A stretch of DNA of 51,288 bases from Paludibacteraceae bacterium (lineage in GTDB: Bacteria > Bacteroidota > Bacteroidia > Bacteroidales > Paludibacteraceae). The stretch covers positions 1 to 51,288 of the forward strand of contig JAFYSF010000002.1 of assembly GCA_017559505.1 (NCBI GenBank), given 5' to 3'. This document shows, piece by piece, positions 8,481 to 17,114 of this stretch. A program made the translations under genes and the position numbers. Each line of letters begins with the position of its first letter. Position 1 is the first letter of the stretch. The notes under the pieces were generated by a model. The model did not search any database. It was not told the origin of the DNA and worked only from the letters and a program-made list of their open reading frames with translations.

Positions 8481-10399
8481 TGAGAAAAATATTACTGATT
8501 ATAATGATTTTGCATTATGCATTAGGCTCTGTGCATTGTCAACAATACTCCATCAAATCGAAAAAAGCCATAAAACTTTATCAAGAGGCAAAAGGGGCGC
8601 AATATCCATCTGACAAAATAGCACTGCTCAATCTTGCCATTGACAAAGAACCTCTTTTTGTCGAAGCCTATTGGGAATTGAGCAAAATATATCAATTGCT
8701 CGATAGCACCAATGCAGCAATCTTGACACTGCAAGCTGCCGACCAACAGCCTACTGCTATGCTCGAAGAGACAAAAATTCGCCTCTCTAAATTATATTAT
8801 AGCAAAGGCGAATATCAATTGGCTCTCGACAAACTAAGCGAAATCAATAATCCATACTATCTTCAACAAGTTGCCTTGCTCAAGCCCGACTATGAGTATG
8901 CCGCTTCGCTCAAGGCTAACCCTATTGATTTCAAACCTCGCAATCTTACCTATGTCAATACTATTCACGACGACTATTTTCCAAGCATCACTGCCGATGG
9001 CCTAATGATTTCCACCACTGTGCTTTCTCCTAAATGGATGGGCGATGCTCCTATGCAATATCAAGAAGATATGTATGTCAGCTATTGGAATGGCAGCAAA
9101 TGGTCGTATAGCGAACCCCTACCTGCACCTATGAATGGGTATGGCAACGAGGGTTCTCAATCTTTCTCTGCCGATGGTCGCTATATGTTCTTTGTGCAAT
9201 GTACCAATCAAGAGAATGTAGGCTCTTGTGATATATGGTATTCTATTCGCAAAGGCGACAAATGGTCTAATCCTATCAATCTTGGCGAACCAGCCAATTC
9301 TCGTTATTGGGAGAGCAACCCTGTTATGTCGCCAACTGGCGATATGATATACTTCACATCCAATCGTCCTAACGGACTTGGAGGTAAAGACATTTGGTGT
9401 GTTCAAGTCTATATTGATGATTATGGCTATCTCAAAACCTACAATCCTCAACCTCTCGGCAAACCTATCAATACCGACAAAGACGAGTTTGCTCCATTCA
9501 TTCATGCCGACAACCACACGCTCTATTTCTCATCTGATGGACATAAGGGTCTTGGCGGACAAGACATCTTCCGCTCTGTTCGTAGCGATAATAGCACATG
9601 GTCCACTCCCGAAAACCTTGGCTACCCTATCAACACTCATGGCGATGAGTCAGGTTTTGTCATCAATGGTCTTGGCAATAGAGCCTATTTTGCTTCAGAC
9701 CAGTTAGAAAATAATGGCAAAAAACTTGATATCTACGAAATTGACCTACCTATCAACCTCCAACCACGCACACGCATGGTTTATTCTCCTGGTCGTGTCT
9801 ATGATATCAAAACAGGCAAACCACTCCAAGCTCGTGTAGAAATATTCGAAGGTGCTACTAATGTTAGACATTTCGAATCTATCTCGGATGCAGCCAATGG
9901 TTCTTTCGTTGCCTTCCTACCTGAGAACTCGCAACTCCCAACTCCCAACTCCCAACTCATTTTCGCTCTCAGTGCCCAACGCGAAGGCTATCTGCCTTAT
10001 ACAATGTCTATCACCTCACCAGGCGATAGCATCCTTGTTGGATTAACACGCATAGCATCAGGCAATTCTATCACTCTCAACAATCTCTATTTCGACTACG
10101 ATTCCGACAAAATCTTGCCTAACTCATACGCCGAAATCCAACGTCTCATGCTATTTCTCAAGCAAAATAAGAACATAAAAATCAAAATCGTAGGTCATAC
10201 CGACAATCAAGGCTCTAACGCCTACAACCTCGACCTCTCTCGTCGTCGTGCCGAAGCACTTATGAATGCTCTCATTCAAAAAGGCATCTCAGCCGACCGA
10301 CTTATTGCCGAAGGAAAAGGTAGCACACAACCAATCACTACAAACGACACAGAGGAAGGTCGCGCACAAAATCGCCGCGTCGAAGTAATAATACAATAA
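8480..10399 (+). CDS. OmpA-family protein with TPR and PD40 propeller (PorE-like architecture)
   Basis: 639 residues with a signal peptide (about 1-20). In order: TPR-like helices (about 25-135), repeated PD40/WD40-like blades with SADGRYMFF, SPTGDMIYFTSNRPNGLGGKD and FSSDGHKGLGGQDIFRS (about 150-415), a carboxypeptidase-regulatory-like beta domain (about 430-515), and a C-terminal OmpA peptidoglycan-binding domain (LYFDYDSDKILPNSYAEI, VGHTDNQGSNAYNLDLSRRRA, GKGSTQPITTNDTEEGRAQNRRVEV). The order matches PorE of the type 9 secretion system, but no other T9SS gene is here, so only the architecture is firm. Residues 483-494 are encoded by five tandem heptamers, an in-frame repeat inside the beta domain. 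The gene overlaps the upstream plsC by one base. Confidence 0.85.
   Translation: MRKILLIIMILHYALGSVHCQQYSIKSKKAIKLYQEAKGAQYPSDKIALLNLAIDKEPLFVEAYWELSKIYQLLDSTNAAILTLQAADQQPTAMLEETKIRLSKLYYSKGEYQLALDKLSEINNPYYLQQVALLKPDYEYAASLKANPIDFKPRNLTYVNTIHDDYFPSITADGLMISTTVLSPKWMGDAPMQYQEDMYVSYWNGSKWSYSEPLPAPMNGYGNEGSQSFSADGRYMFFVQCTNQENVGSCDIWYSIRKGDKWSNPINLGEPANSRYWESNPVMSPTGDMIYFTSNRPNGLGGKDIWCVQVYIDDYGYLKTYNPQPLGKPINTDKDEFAPFIHADNHTLYFSSDGHKGLGGQDIFRSVRSDNSTWSTPENLGYPINTHGDESGFVINGLGNRAYFASDQLENNGKKLDIYEIDLPINLQPRTRMVYSPGRVYDIKTGKPLQARVEIFEGATNVRHFESISDAANGSFVAFLPENSQLPTPNSQLIFALSAQREGYLPYTMSITSPGDSILVGLTRIASGNSITLNNLYFDYDSDKILPNSYAEIQRLMLFLKQNKNIKIKIVGHTDNQGSNAYNLDLSRRRAEALMNALIQKGISADRLIAEGKGSTQPITTNDTEEGRAQNRRVEVIIQ
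9926..9960. repeat. Heptamer array inside a coding gene, AACTCCC family x5
   Basis: Five tandem units: AACTCGC, three perfect AACTCCC, then AACTCAT. They encode the low-complexity peptide NSQLPTPNSQL in the OmpA-family protein. Three units make 21 bp, so the reading frame survives. Confidence 0.92.
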
Positions 10400-10402
10400 T
10401 TT

Positions 10403-10451
10403 GACAAGAAGACAGGAGTACAAGAAAAACATGTTCTCTTGTCTTCATGTC
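10403..10451. repeat. Octamer arrays in inverted arrangement
   Basis: GACAAGAA-GACAGGAG-TACAAGAA (10403-10426) is followed by the inverse units CTCTTGTC-TTCATGTC (10436-10451), giving an imperfect hairpin between the OmpA-family gene and the symporter. A related octamer array lies at 30974-30997. Confidence 0.75.
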
Positions 10452-10468
10452 TATAAATTCTTAGATTT

Positions 10469-11917
10469 ATGAGTCCATATATCGTTATCGCCATAATAGC
10501 AGCCTATTTCGCTATAATATTTGCAGTGAGCTATTTCAGTTCGCGCAAAAGTTCTACTACCGACTTTTTCCGTGGTGGCAACTCGTCGCCTTGGTGGGTT
10601 GTTGCTATTGGTATGATTGGCACAACACTCTCTGGTGTAACATTCATCTCGGTGCCAGGCATGGTAGCTGGTGCAGCCAAAATGACCTATTTCGAAGTCA
10701 TTCTCGGCAATTTCCTTGGCTACATACTCATAATGCACTTCCTCCTACCCCTCTACTATCGCCTAAATCTCACCTCTATATATGGCTATATCCAACAACG
10801 CATAGGGCATACGTCCTACAAAACAAGTGCCGTGTTGTTCCTCATTTCCAAACTAATAGGTGCAGGTTTTCGCCTCTTCATCGTGGCATTAGTGCTTCAA
10901 ATCACCGTATTCCAACCTCTCGGACTACCCTTTGCTCTCAATGCCATCATCTCAGTTTTCCTCATTTGGGCATACACCGTCAAAGGTGGCATCAAATCTA
11001 TCGTATGGACCGACCTTATCCAAACCTTCTTCCTCATTTTTGCAGTGCTATTCACCATCTTTGCAATTCAGAAAGAGTTAGGTATGTCGTTCCTTGAAAT
11101 GACTACGGCTATAGGCTCTAACTCACAATTCCAAATCTTCGATTTTTCTAATTTCTGGGGCAACAACAACCACTTCGTCAAACAATTCATCTCTGGTGCA
11201 TTTATCACTATCGTAATGAGTGGTCTCGACCAAGACATGATGCAAAAAAACCTCAGTCTCAAGAACGTACACGAGGCGAAAAAGAATTTCCTCTCGTTCA
11301 GCATCGCCTTCGTTCCTGTCAATTTCATATTCCTTTGTCTTGGCGTTCTGTTTGTCATCTACATGAATGCCAAAGGAATTGCCATCCCTGCCAAAACTGA
11401 CCAAATCTACCCTCTGCTTGCCACCAACTATCTCTCTTATTCAGTGGCTATATTCTTCATTCTTGGCATAATAGCCTCGGCATTCTCGTCAGCCAACTCA
11501 GCCCTCATTGCTATGACCACTTCGTTTATGGTAGATATCTATGGCACACACGGACGCAACGAATCTTCACTCAATCGCACACGCATTCTTGTGCATACCA
11601 TGATGGCAACGTTGCTCATTGGCATCGTCATCCTCTTCAACACCTTCAACGACGACAGCGTGGTCAATGCCATCTTCAAGTTCGCTGGCTACACCTATGG
11701 TCCATTGCTCGGCCTATTCGTTGTGGGCATGTTCACTAAATGGAACATCCGCGACCGCCTCGTGCCAATCGTAGCCACACTCTCCATCATCGCCACCGTA
11801 CTCATCGACCGCTACTCTGTCGAACTTCTCTACGGCTACAAATTCGGTTTCGAAATTCTACTTCTCAACGGAGCATTCACCATCCTTGGACTTATGCTTT
11901 GCAGAAATAGAAAATAA
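10469..11917 (+). CDS. Sodium:solute symporter family protein
   Basis: 482 residues, nearly all hydrophobic, with about 13 predicted membrane spans, as usual for the SSS family. Recognisable segments are STTDFFRGGNSSPWWVVAIG, GTTLSGVTFISVPGMV, YTVKGGIKSIVWTDLIQ, MSGLDQDMMQKNLS and ASAFSSANSALIAMTTSFMVD. The family couples Na+ entry to uptake of sugars, amino acids, sialic acid or other solutes; the sequence does not reveal the substrate. It appears to be a single transcription unit, closed by the hairpin at 11940-11959. Confidence 0.88.
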   Translation: MSPYIVIAIIAAYFAIIFAVSYFSSRKSSTTDFFRGGNSSPWWVVAIGMIGTTLSGVTFISVPGMVAGAAKMTYFEVILGNFLGYILIMHFLLPLYYRLNLTSIYGYIQQRIGHTSYKTSAVLFLISKLIGAGFRLFIVALVLQITVFQPLGLPFALNAIISVFLIWAYTVKGGIKSIVWTDLIQTFFLIFAVLFTIFAIQKELGMSFLEMTTAIGSNSQFQIFDFSNFWGNNNHFVKQFISGAFITIVMSGLDQDMMQKNLSLKNVHEAKKNFLSFSIAFVPVNFIFLCLGVLFVIYMNAKGIAIPAKTDQIYPLLATNYLSYSVAIFFILGIIASAFSSANSALIAMTTSFMVDIYGTHGRNESSLNRTRILVHTMMATLLIGIVILFNTFNDDSVVNAIFKFAGYTYGPLLGLFVVGMFTKWNIRDRLVPIVATLSIIATVLIDRYSVELLYGYKFGFEILLLNGAFTILGLMLCRNRK

Positions 11918-11939
11918 AACTCACATCCAAAAATAAAAG

Positions 11940-11964
11940 AGAGCGACCCATGTCGCTCTTTTTT
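11940..11964 (+). terminator. Intrinsic terminator after the symporter
   Basis: Stem AGAGCGAC/GTCGCTCT with loop CCAT, followed by a run of T. Confidence 0.88.
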
Positions 11965-12020
11965 ATTTCTATTTATGAAATTTATTAACATTTGTTATTT
12001 ACTGCAAATGTAAAATGTTA

Positions 12021-12028
12021 TAATTTTG
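12021..12028 (+). promoter_or_regulatory. -7 box for the small membrane protein gene
   Basis: TAATTTTG followed by CA, 26 bp before the ATG at 12055, fits TAnnTTTG. A TTTG at 11991 is too far away (26 bp) for a standard -33 element. Confidence 0.6.
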
Positions 12029-12054
12029 CATTAAAATTAAAAACTTTTACATCT

Positions 12055-12549
12055 ATGAAAACATTAAGTCCAAATGGAATGAAAATTCTAAAAATTACAC
12101 ATATCGTGTGTAGCACGATGTGGATTGGTGGTGTAATGGCTCTAGTGTGCATTATGCTAGGTAGCAAACCTTTTTCACAAAAAATGATTTATATGGCAGC
12201 CAAAGATCATTTAGTGATTGATATCTGGTTCTTGATACCTGGCGGAGTTGGTATAGTGATTACCGCTCTACTTTACTCTATATTTACAAAATGGGGATTT
12301 GTCAAACATCGCTGGGTTGCAATAAAATGGATATTAACAATTATACTTGTCATTATAGGTAAACTCTATATGGGAATTATAATTGAAAAAAATATGGCGT
12401 ATGCCGAAAGAATTATGATAGAAGGAATTACATCTGAACCATTCTACACAAATGTGACAAACGTTGCCATTGCTGGAATAATACAATTGGTATTGTTTGC
12501 CGTTGTGCTAATACTATCAGTTGTTAAACCGAAAAAGAAAGAAAAATAG
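12055..12549 (+). CDS. Four-span integral membrane protein (DUF2269-like)
   Basis: 164 residues from ATG 12055, chosen because a -7 box sits just upstream; a longer in-frame start at 11992 would lie upstream of that box. Four hydrophobic segments are visible (about 10-33, 56-77, 88-108, 134-156), with HIVCSTMWIGGVMALVCIM at the first. The layout resembles DUF2269 proteins and other small membrane proteins with HxxxxxxWxGG-type motifs. Function unknown. The gene is convergent with the Crp/Fnr gene and the stop codons are one base apart, with no terminator between. Confidence 0.68.
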   Translation: MKTLSPNGMKILKITHIVCSTMWIGGVMALVCIMLGSKPFSQKMIYMAAKDHLVIDIWFLIPGGVGIVITALLYSIFTKWGFVKHRWVAIKWILTIILVIIGKLYMGIIIEKNMAYAERIMIEGITSEPFYTNVTNVAIAGIIQLVLFAVVLILSVVKPKKKEK

Positions 12550-12550
12550 A

Positions 12551-13066
12551 TTATTTTCGACTTCTTATGCGACTAAGAGAAACTGGAGTAATACCCAAAT
12601 AAGAAGCTATATATTGTTGTTGTACGCGAAGAAGAATCTCTGGTCTATTAGTTAAAATTTCAGCATATCGCTCCTTTGGCGAATAAATTTGCATAAAAAG
12701 CAATTGATGGGTATAATCAATCATTCTATCAAAAAGATACTTCATTATAATATCCTTTGCAGATGGATTAGAATTAACATATACCAATAAATCTTTTTTA
12801 TGAATTTCAATTACCTCAATAGGCTCAATTGATTCAATAAAAAACAAACTCGGACTATTCCGCATAAAACTTTCAAAAGAACATACAGGAGAACCCTCAA
12901 AAAAGAATTGAAGAGTGATATCTTTACCCTCCTTATTAAACCACATCCGCACTGCACCAGATTGCACAACATAAAAGTAATTAGCAGTTTTGCCAGCCAC
13001 TAACAATGTCGTTTTTGAAGGGTATTTCTTTAAACGATGAGGTATTTCAGTCCAATTAATATTCAT
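12551..13066 (-). CDS. Crp/Fnr-family cyclic-nucleotide-binding-fold regulator
   Basis: 171 residues, short for the family. Residues about 15-110 form the double-stranded beta-helix effector domain (TLLVAGKTANYFYVVQSGAVRMWF, then EGKDITLQFFFEGSPVCSFESF). The C-terminal end, IASYLGITPVSLSRIRSRK, is the recognition helix region of a winged HTH, with almost nothing after it. The ligand is unknown; the PE-A-A-S phosphate-binding motif of cAMP-binding CRP is not present. It is the last gene of a leftward gmk-nadD-crp set; its ATG overlaps the nadD stop by 4 bp, suggesting translational coupling. Possible role: stress- or redox-responsive regulator (inference). Confidence 0.83.
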   Translation of the reverse strand: MNINWTEIPHRLKKYPSKTTLLVAGKTANYFYVVQSGAVRMWFNKEGKDITLQFFFEGSPVCSFESFMRNSPSLFFIESIEPIEVIEIHKKDLLVYVNSNPSAKDIIMKYLFDRMIDYTHQLLFMQIYSPKERYAEILTNRPEILLRVQQQYIASYLGITPVSLSRIRSRK

Positions 13067-13620
13067 AATTTATCTGCAATCTTGAACGGTACCAAATCAT
13101 CCACCGATTCGCCTCGTGCCAATCGCTCTCGCACCATAGTAGATGAGATAGGATATAGCGGAGCATCCAACCATTTCATTTGAGGGAATTTCGCCATATC
13201 TACCTCTACGCCTTCGCGTGGATAGACATAAATTGTATAGTCGCGCAATATCTCGTCGTAGCAATACCACTTATCAAAAATCTGATAATTATCCGCACCT
13301 ATCAATAAAGAGAATTGACAATCTGGATATTTTTCTGATAGTATTCGCAAGGTGTTCACCGTATAACTTGGTTTAGGCAAATCAAATTCCACATCACACA
13401 CCCCCATGCGCTCATTGCCTTTCGTAGCCTCACACGCCAAGCGATATCTCAACTCATCATCCCATAGGTCAGCCCTCTTTTTCAACGGATTCTGTGGCGA
13501 CACCACATACCACAACTCATCTACATCCGTATGCTCAAGCAGATACTCCCCCAACCCAATATGCCCATTGTGTATCGGATTAAACGACCCAAAATATAAC
13601 GCAACTTTTTTATAATTCAT
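13063..13620 (-). CDS. nadD: Nicotinate-nucleotide adenylyltransferase
   Basis: 185 residues, normal length for NadD. The nucleotidyltransferase signature GSFNPIHNGH (11-20) and the C-terminal ISSTMVRERLARG motif are intact. The enzyme joins ATP and nicotinate mononucleotide to make deamido-NAD in NAD synthesis. It lies between gmk (upstream) and a crp-like gene (4-bp overlap). The start codon (complement of 13618-13620) is embedded in a tandem heptamer array (13614-13648), so the repeat forms the translation initiation region. Confidence 0.95.
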   Translation of the reverse strand: MNYKKVALYFGSFNPIHNGHIGLGEYLLEHTDVDELWYVVSPQNPLKKRADLWDDELRYRLACEATKGNERMGVCDVEFDLPKPSYTVNTLRILSEKYPDCQFSLLIGADNYQIFDKWYCYDEILRDYTIYVYPREGVEVDMAKFPQMKWLDAPLYPISSTMVRERLARGESVDDLVPFKIADKL

Positions 13621-13648
13621 AATTCATAATGCATAATGCATAATTCAT
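13614..13648. repeat. Heptamer array AATTCAT/AATGCAT x5
   Basis: Units AATTCAT, AATTCAT, AATGCAT, AATGCAT, AATTCAT in exact 7-bp register, covering the nadD start codon. The same family begins another array near 27152. Confidence 0.92.
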
Positions 13649-13668
13649 AATTAGTTAGATTATGAATT

Positions 13669-13703
13669 ATCTGTAATCTGTACTCTGTTATCTGTAATCT
13701 AAC
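13669..13703. repeat. Heptamer array ATCTGTA family x5
   Basis: Units ATCTGTA, ATCTGTA, CTCTGTT, ATCTGTA, ATCTAAC. The last unit includes the gmk stop codon (13699-13701). The same family is at 35586-35620 and, inverted, at 38574-38601. Confidence 0.92.
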
Positions 13704-14262
13704 TAAGGAATTCAGTCACCACGCGGATAGTTTCGGCTACAGCCTCGTCGAGATTATCATTCACGATGCGTACATCAAACTTCGGTGCAAACTCCATTTC
13801 CCATTCCGCTTTAGCAAGACGTTTTTCAATCATCTCCATCGAGTCAGTCGCACGACCCAACAAACGTTCGCGAAGCACCTCCACACTCGGTGGTTGCACA
13901 AACACCGCCAACGCGCTATCGCCATAATATTTCTTAATATTCAATCCGCCCACCACGTCAACATCTAACAACATATTCTGACCCTGAGCCAATTTACCAT
14001 CAATTTCGCTTTTCAACGTGCCATAGAAGCAGTTTTCATACACCTCTTCATACTCCACAAACTCATCATTCGCAATCTTCGTGCGAAACTCCTCAGGCGT
14101 AAGGAAATAATACTCCACCCCATGTTGTTCCGAGCCACGAGGCGCACGACTTGTAGCCGAAATCGAAAAACCAAAATCGAAACCAGCCTCTTTCAACTTA
14201 CCAATAATAGTGCTTTTACCACTACCCGAAGGAGCCGAAAATATAATCAATTTACCGTTCAT
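13699..14262 (-). CDS. gmk: Guanylate kinase
   Basis: 187 residues, usual length. The P-loop APSGSGKST is at 10-18; the GMP-binding segment SRAPRGSEQHGVEYYFL and the DVDVVGGLNIKK segment follow. It phosphorylates GMP to GDP. It is the first gene of a leftward unit with nadD and a Crp/Fnr gene. A -7 box lies upstream on the minus strand, and a four-unit heptamer array (14267-14294) fills the short leader. Confidence 0.96.
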   Translation of the reverse strand: MNGKLIIFSAPSGSGKSTIIGKLKEAGFDFGFSISATSRAPRGSEQHGVEYYFLTPEEFRTKIANDEFVEYEEVYENCFYGTLKSEIDGKLAQGQNMLLDVDVVGGLNIKKYYGDSALAVFVQPPSVEVLRERLLGRATDSMEMIEKRLAKAEWEMEFAPKFDVRIVNDNLDEAVAETIRVVTEFLS

Positions 14263-14266
14263 TTCA

Positions 14267-14294
14267 ATTAGTTATTAATGATTAGTTATTAACG
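14267..14294. repeat. Heptamer array ATTAGTT/ATTAAYG x4, gmk leader
   Basis: Units ATTAGTT, ATTAATG, ATTAGTT, ATTAACG, a duplicated 14-mer. The same array with one base change lies upstream of fabD (31900-31927). Confidence 0.92.
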
Positions 14295-14298
14295 AATG

Positions 14299-14306
14299 CA
14301 AAGTTA
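14299..14306 (-). promoter_or_regulatory. -7 box for gmk
   Basis: On the minus strand this reads TAACTTTG, followed by CATTCG, 37 bp before the gmk ATG. Confidence 0.7.
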
Positions 14307-14444
14307 CAACATTTTTGTGCGAAATCCAAATTTTAACCCCATCTGAACAAAGATAATTCACATGTTGATATAAATCAATAAATTACACTGCATATAAGCT
14401 CATATCCGAACTTTACCATACAGATTACACACAAAAAAAACGAG
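14307..14444. other. Gene-free stretch, nothing recognised
   Basis: This is the left part of the 698-bp gmk-ruvX gap. It is AT-rich, with no open frame of credible length and no clear hairpin. The rest of the gap (14445-14944) is filled by the small repeats listed separately. Confidence 0.6.
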
Positions 14445-14540
14445 AATACCACCTCACATTGTGTATTGAAAATGACTGTTTTCTTGCTTGCAGGTTGCTT
14501 GCACCTTGCTTGAGGGTGGTACACAATGAGAGTGTGTATT
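14445..14540. mobile_element. Hairpin-ended small element, copy A
   Basis: 96 bp. The left end (14445-14467) is a degenerate AATACACACT...TGTGTATT palindrome; the right end (14518-14540) contains ACACAATGAGAGTGTGTATT. The 38-bp core at 14473-14510 (GCTTGCAGGTTGCTTGCACC inside it) is identical to the reverse complement of the core of copy C at 35917-35954. No coding potential. Confidence 0.82.
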
Positions 14541-14617
14541 TATGGATAAAAAACGGCTTTAAACCGACATTTCTGACTTAAACCACCAGAAACAATCAGC
14601 GCACTTGCAGAATGTTG

Positions 14618-14625
14618 TAACTTTG
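14618..14625 (+). promoter_or_regulatory. -7 box without an obvious gene
   Basis: TAACTTTG followed by CAG fits the consensus, but the next gene (ruvX) starts 335 bp away and has a nearer box at 14725. Confidence 0.45.
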
Positions 14626-14655
14626 CAGTCGATTTGAAACGACGGACTTTTTCAC

Positions 14656-14680
14656 GGACGCACGAGCCGTGCGTCCCTAC
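14656..14680 (-). repeat. REP-like palindrome with GTAG tag
   Basis: GGACGCAC-GAGCC-GTGCGTCC followed by CTAC. On the minus strand it reads GTAG then the hairpin, the layout of REP sequences mobilised by RAYT (TnpA-REP) enzymes. It is GC-rich against an AT-rich background. Only one copy is seen in the window. Confidence 0.6.
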
Positions 14681-14724
14681 TCCGACTTCTTAAATTAACA
14701 TTTTCTACTTTCAACTTTTTTTTG

Positions 14725-14732
14725 TATCTTTG
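14725..14732 (+). promoter_or_regulatory. -7 box, likely for ruvX
   Basis: TATCTTTG followed by CAAATTAA. Transcripts would run through the MITE-like element before reaching ruvX, giving a leader of about 220 nt with a foldable inverted repeat. Confidence 0.65.
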
Positions 14733-14747
14733 CAAATTAATATACCT

Positions 14748-14944
14748 AGGGGACTTCTATAAATTCCCCGCTTTAATAAAATAAATAGTTTTTTCTATAG
14801 CTCTTGTATAAAATTTGTTTTTTAGCGGCACCTTATTAGCTTTTTATTCAGCCAAATAGCTCGCTATTAGTCTAAATAAAAAACTAATAATCTGCTCACT
14901 AAAAATTCAAATTTTATTTACAAGGCAATTTATAGAAGTCCCCC
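14748..14944. mobile_element. MITE-like element, copy 2
   Basis: 197 bp with inverted ends AGGGGACTTCTATAAATT (14748-14765) and AATTTATAGAAGTCCCCC (14927-14944), 17 of 18 matching. The ends are the same as those of the 123-bp element at 3774-3896; the interior is longer and only partly similar (CTCTTGTA segment shared). Non-coding. It ends 16 bp before the ruvX ATG. Confidence 0.72.
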
Positions 14945-14960
14945 ACTTAAAAACATCAAC

Positions 14961-15383
14961 ATGGCTCGAATATTAGCAATTGATTACGGACAAAAACGCA
15001 TTGGCGTTGCGGTAACAGACCCATTACAAATGATTGCCAATGGATTAGGCACCGTAGAAACTCCTAAAATATACTCTTTCTTAGCCGATTATTTCGCTAA
15101 AGAGGAGGTAGAAACAATCGTTGTGGGATACCCTAAAACACTACAAAATGAGCCTGCCGAAGTAACTAAATACATCAACACGTTCGTGGGCAAACTACGC
15201 AAACAATATCCCGACAAAAAAATCGAACTCATAGACGAACGTTTCACAAGCAAAATGGCTTTCCAAACTATGATTGACAGTGGCATCAGCAAAAAGGCGC
15301 GCCAAAACAAAGCCCTCATCGACCAAATCAGTGCCACTATCATACTACAAAACTACATGGAATCAATTAATTTGAAATTTTAA
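14961..15383 (+). CDS. ruvX: Putative pre-16S rRNA nuclease / Holliday junction resolvase-like YqgF
   Basis: 140 residues, normal size. The RNase H-like fold is shown by RILAIDYGQKRIGVAV (D8 as first acidic residue), TIVVGYPKTLQNEPAE, IELIDERFTSKMA (acidic DER) and the C-terminal ALIDQISATIILQNY. The family matures the 5' end of 16S rRNA and has been proposed as a Holliday junction resolvase. Its leader carries a MITE-like element, and a heptamer-rich segment follows the stop. Confidence 0.93.
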   Translation: MARILAIDYGQKRIGVAVTDPLQMIANGLGTVETPKIYSFLADYFAKEEVETIVVGYPKTLQNEPAEVTKYINTFVGKLRKQYPDKKIELIDERFTSKMAFQTMIDSGISKKARQNKALIDQISATIILQNYMESINLKF

Positions 15384-15441
15384 ATTTGAAATTTGAAATA
15401 CAATAAACTTAACTTTCTAATGAGAAATTTCAAAATAAAAT

Positions 15442-17097
<1,656 letters not shown>

Positions 17098-17114
17098 TCC
17101 CTTAACATAACGCC

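Noticed and set aside
9119..9517. 132-codon minus-strand frame in the OmpA-family gene
   Set aside because: Antisense to the conserved PD40 blades; no family pattern.
13614..13703. CRISPR array
   Set aside because: Units are 7 bp, contiguous and without spacers; no cas genes in the window.
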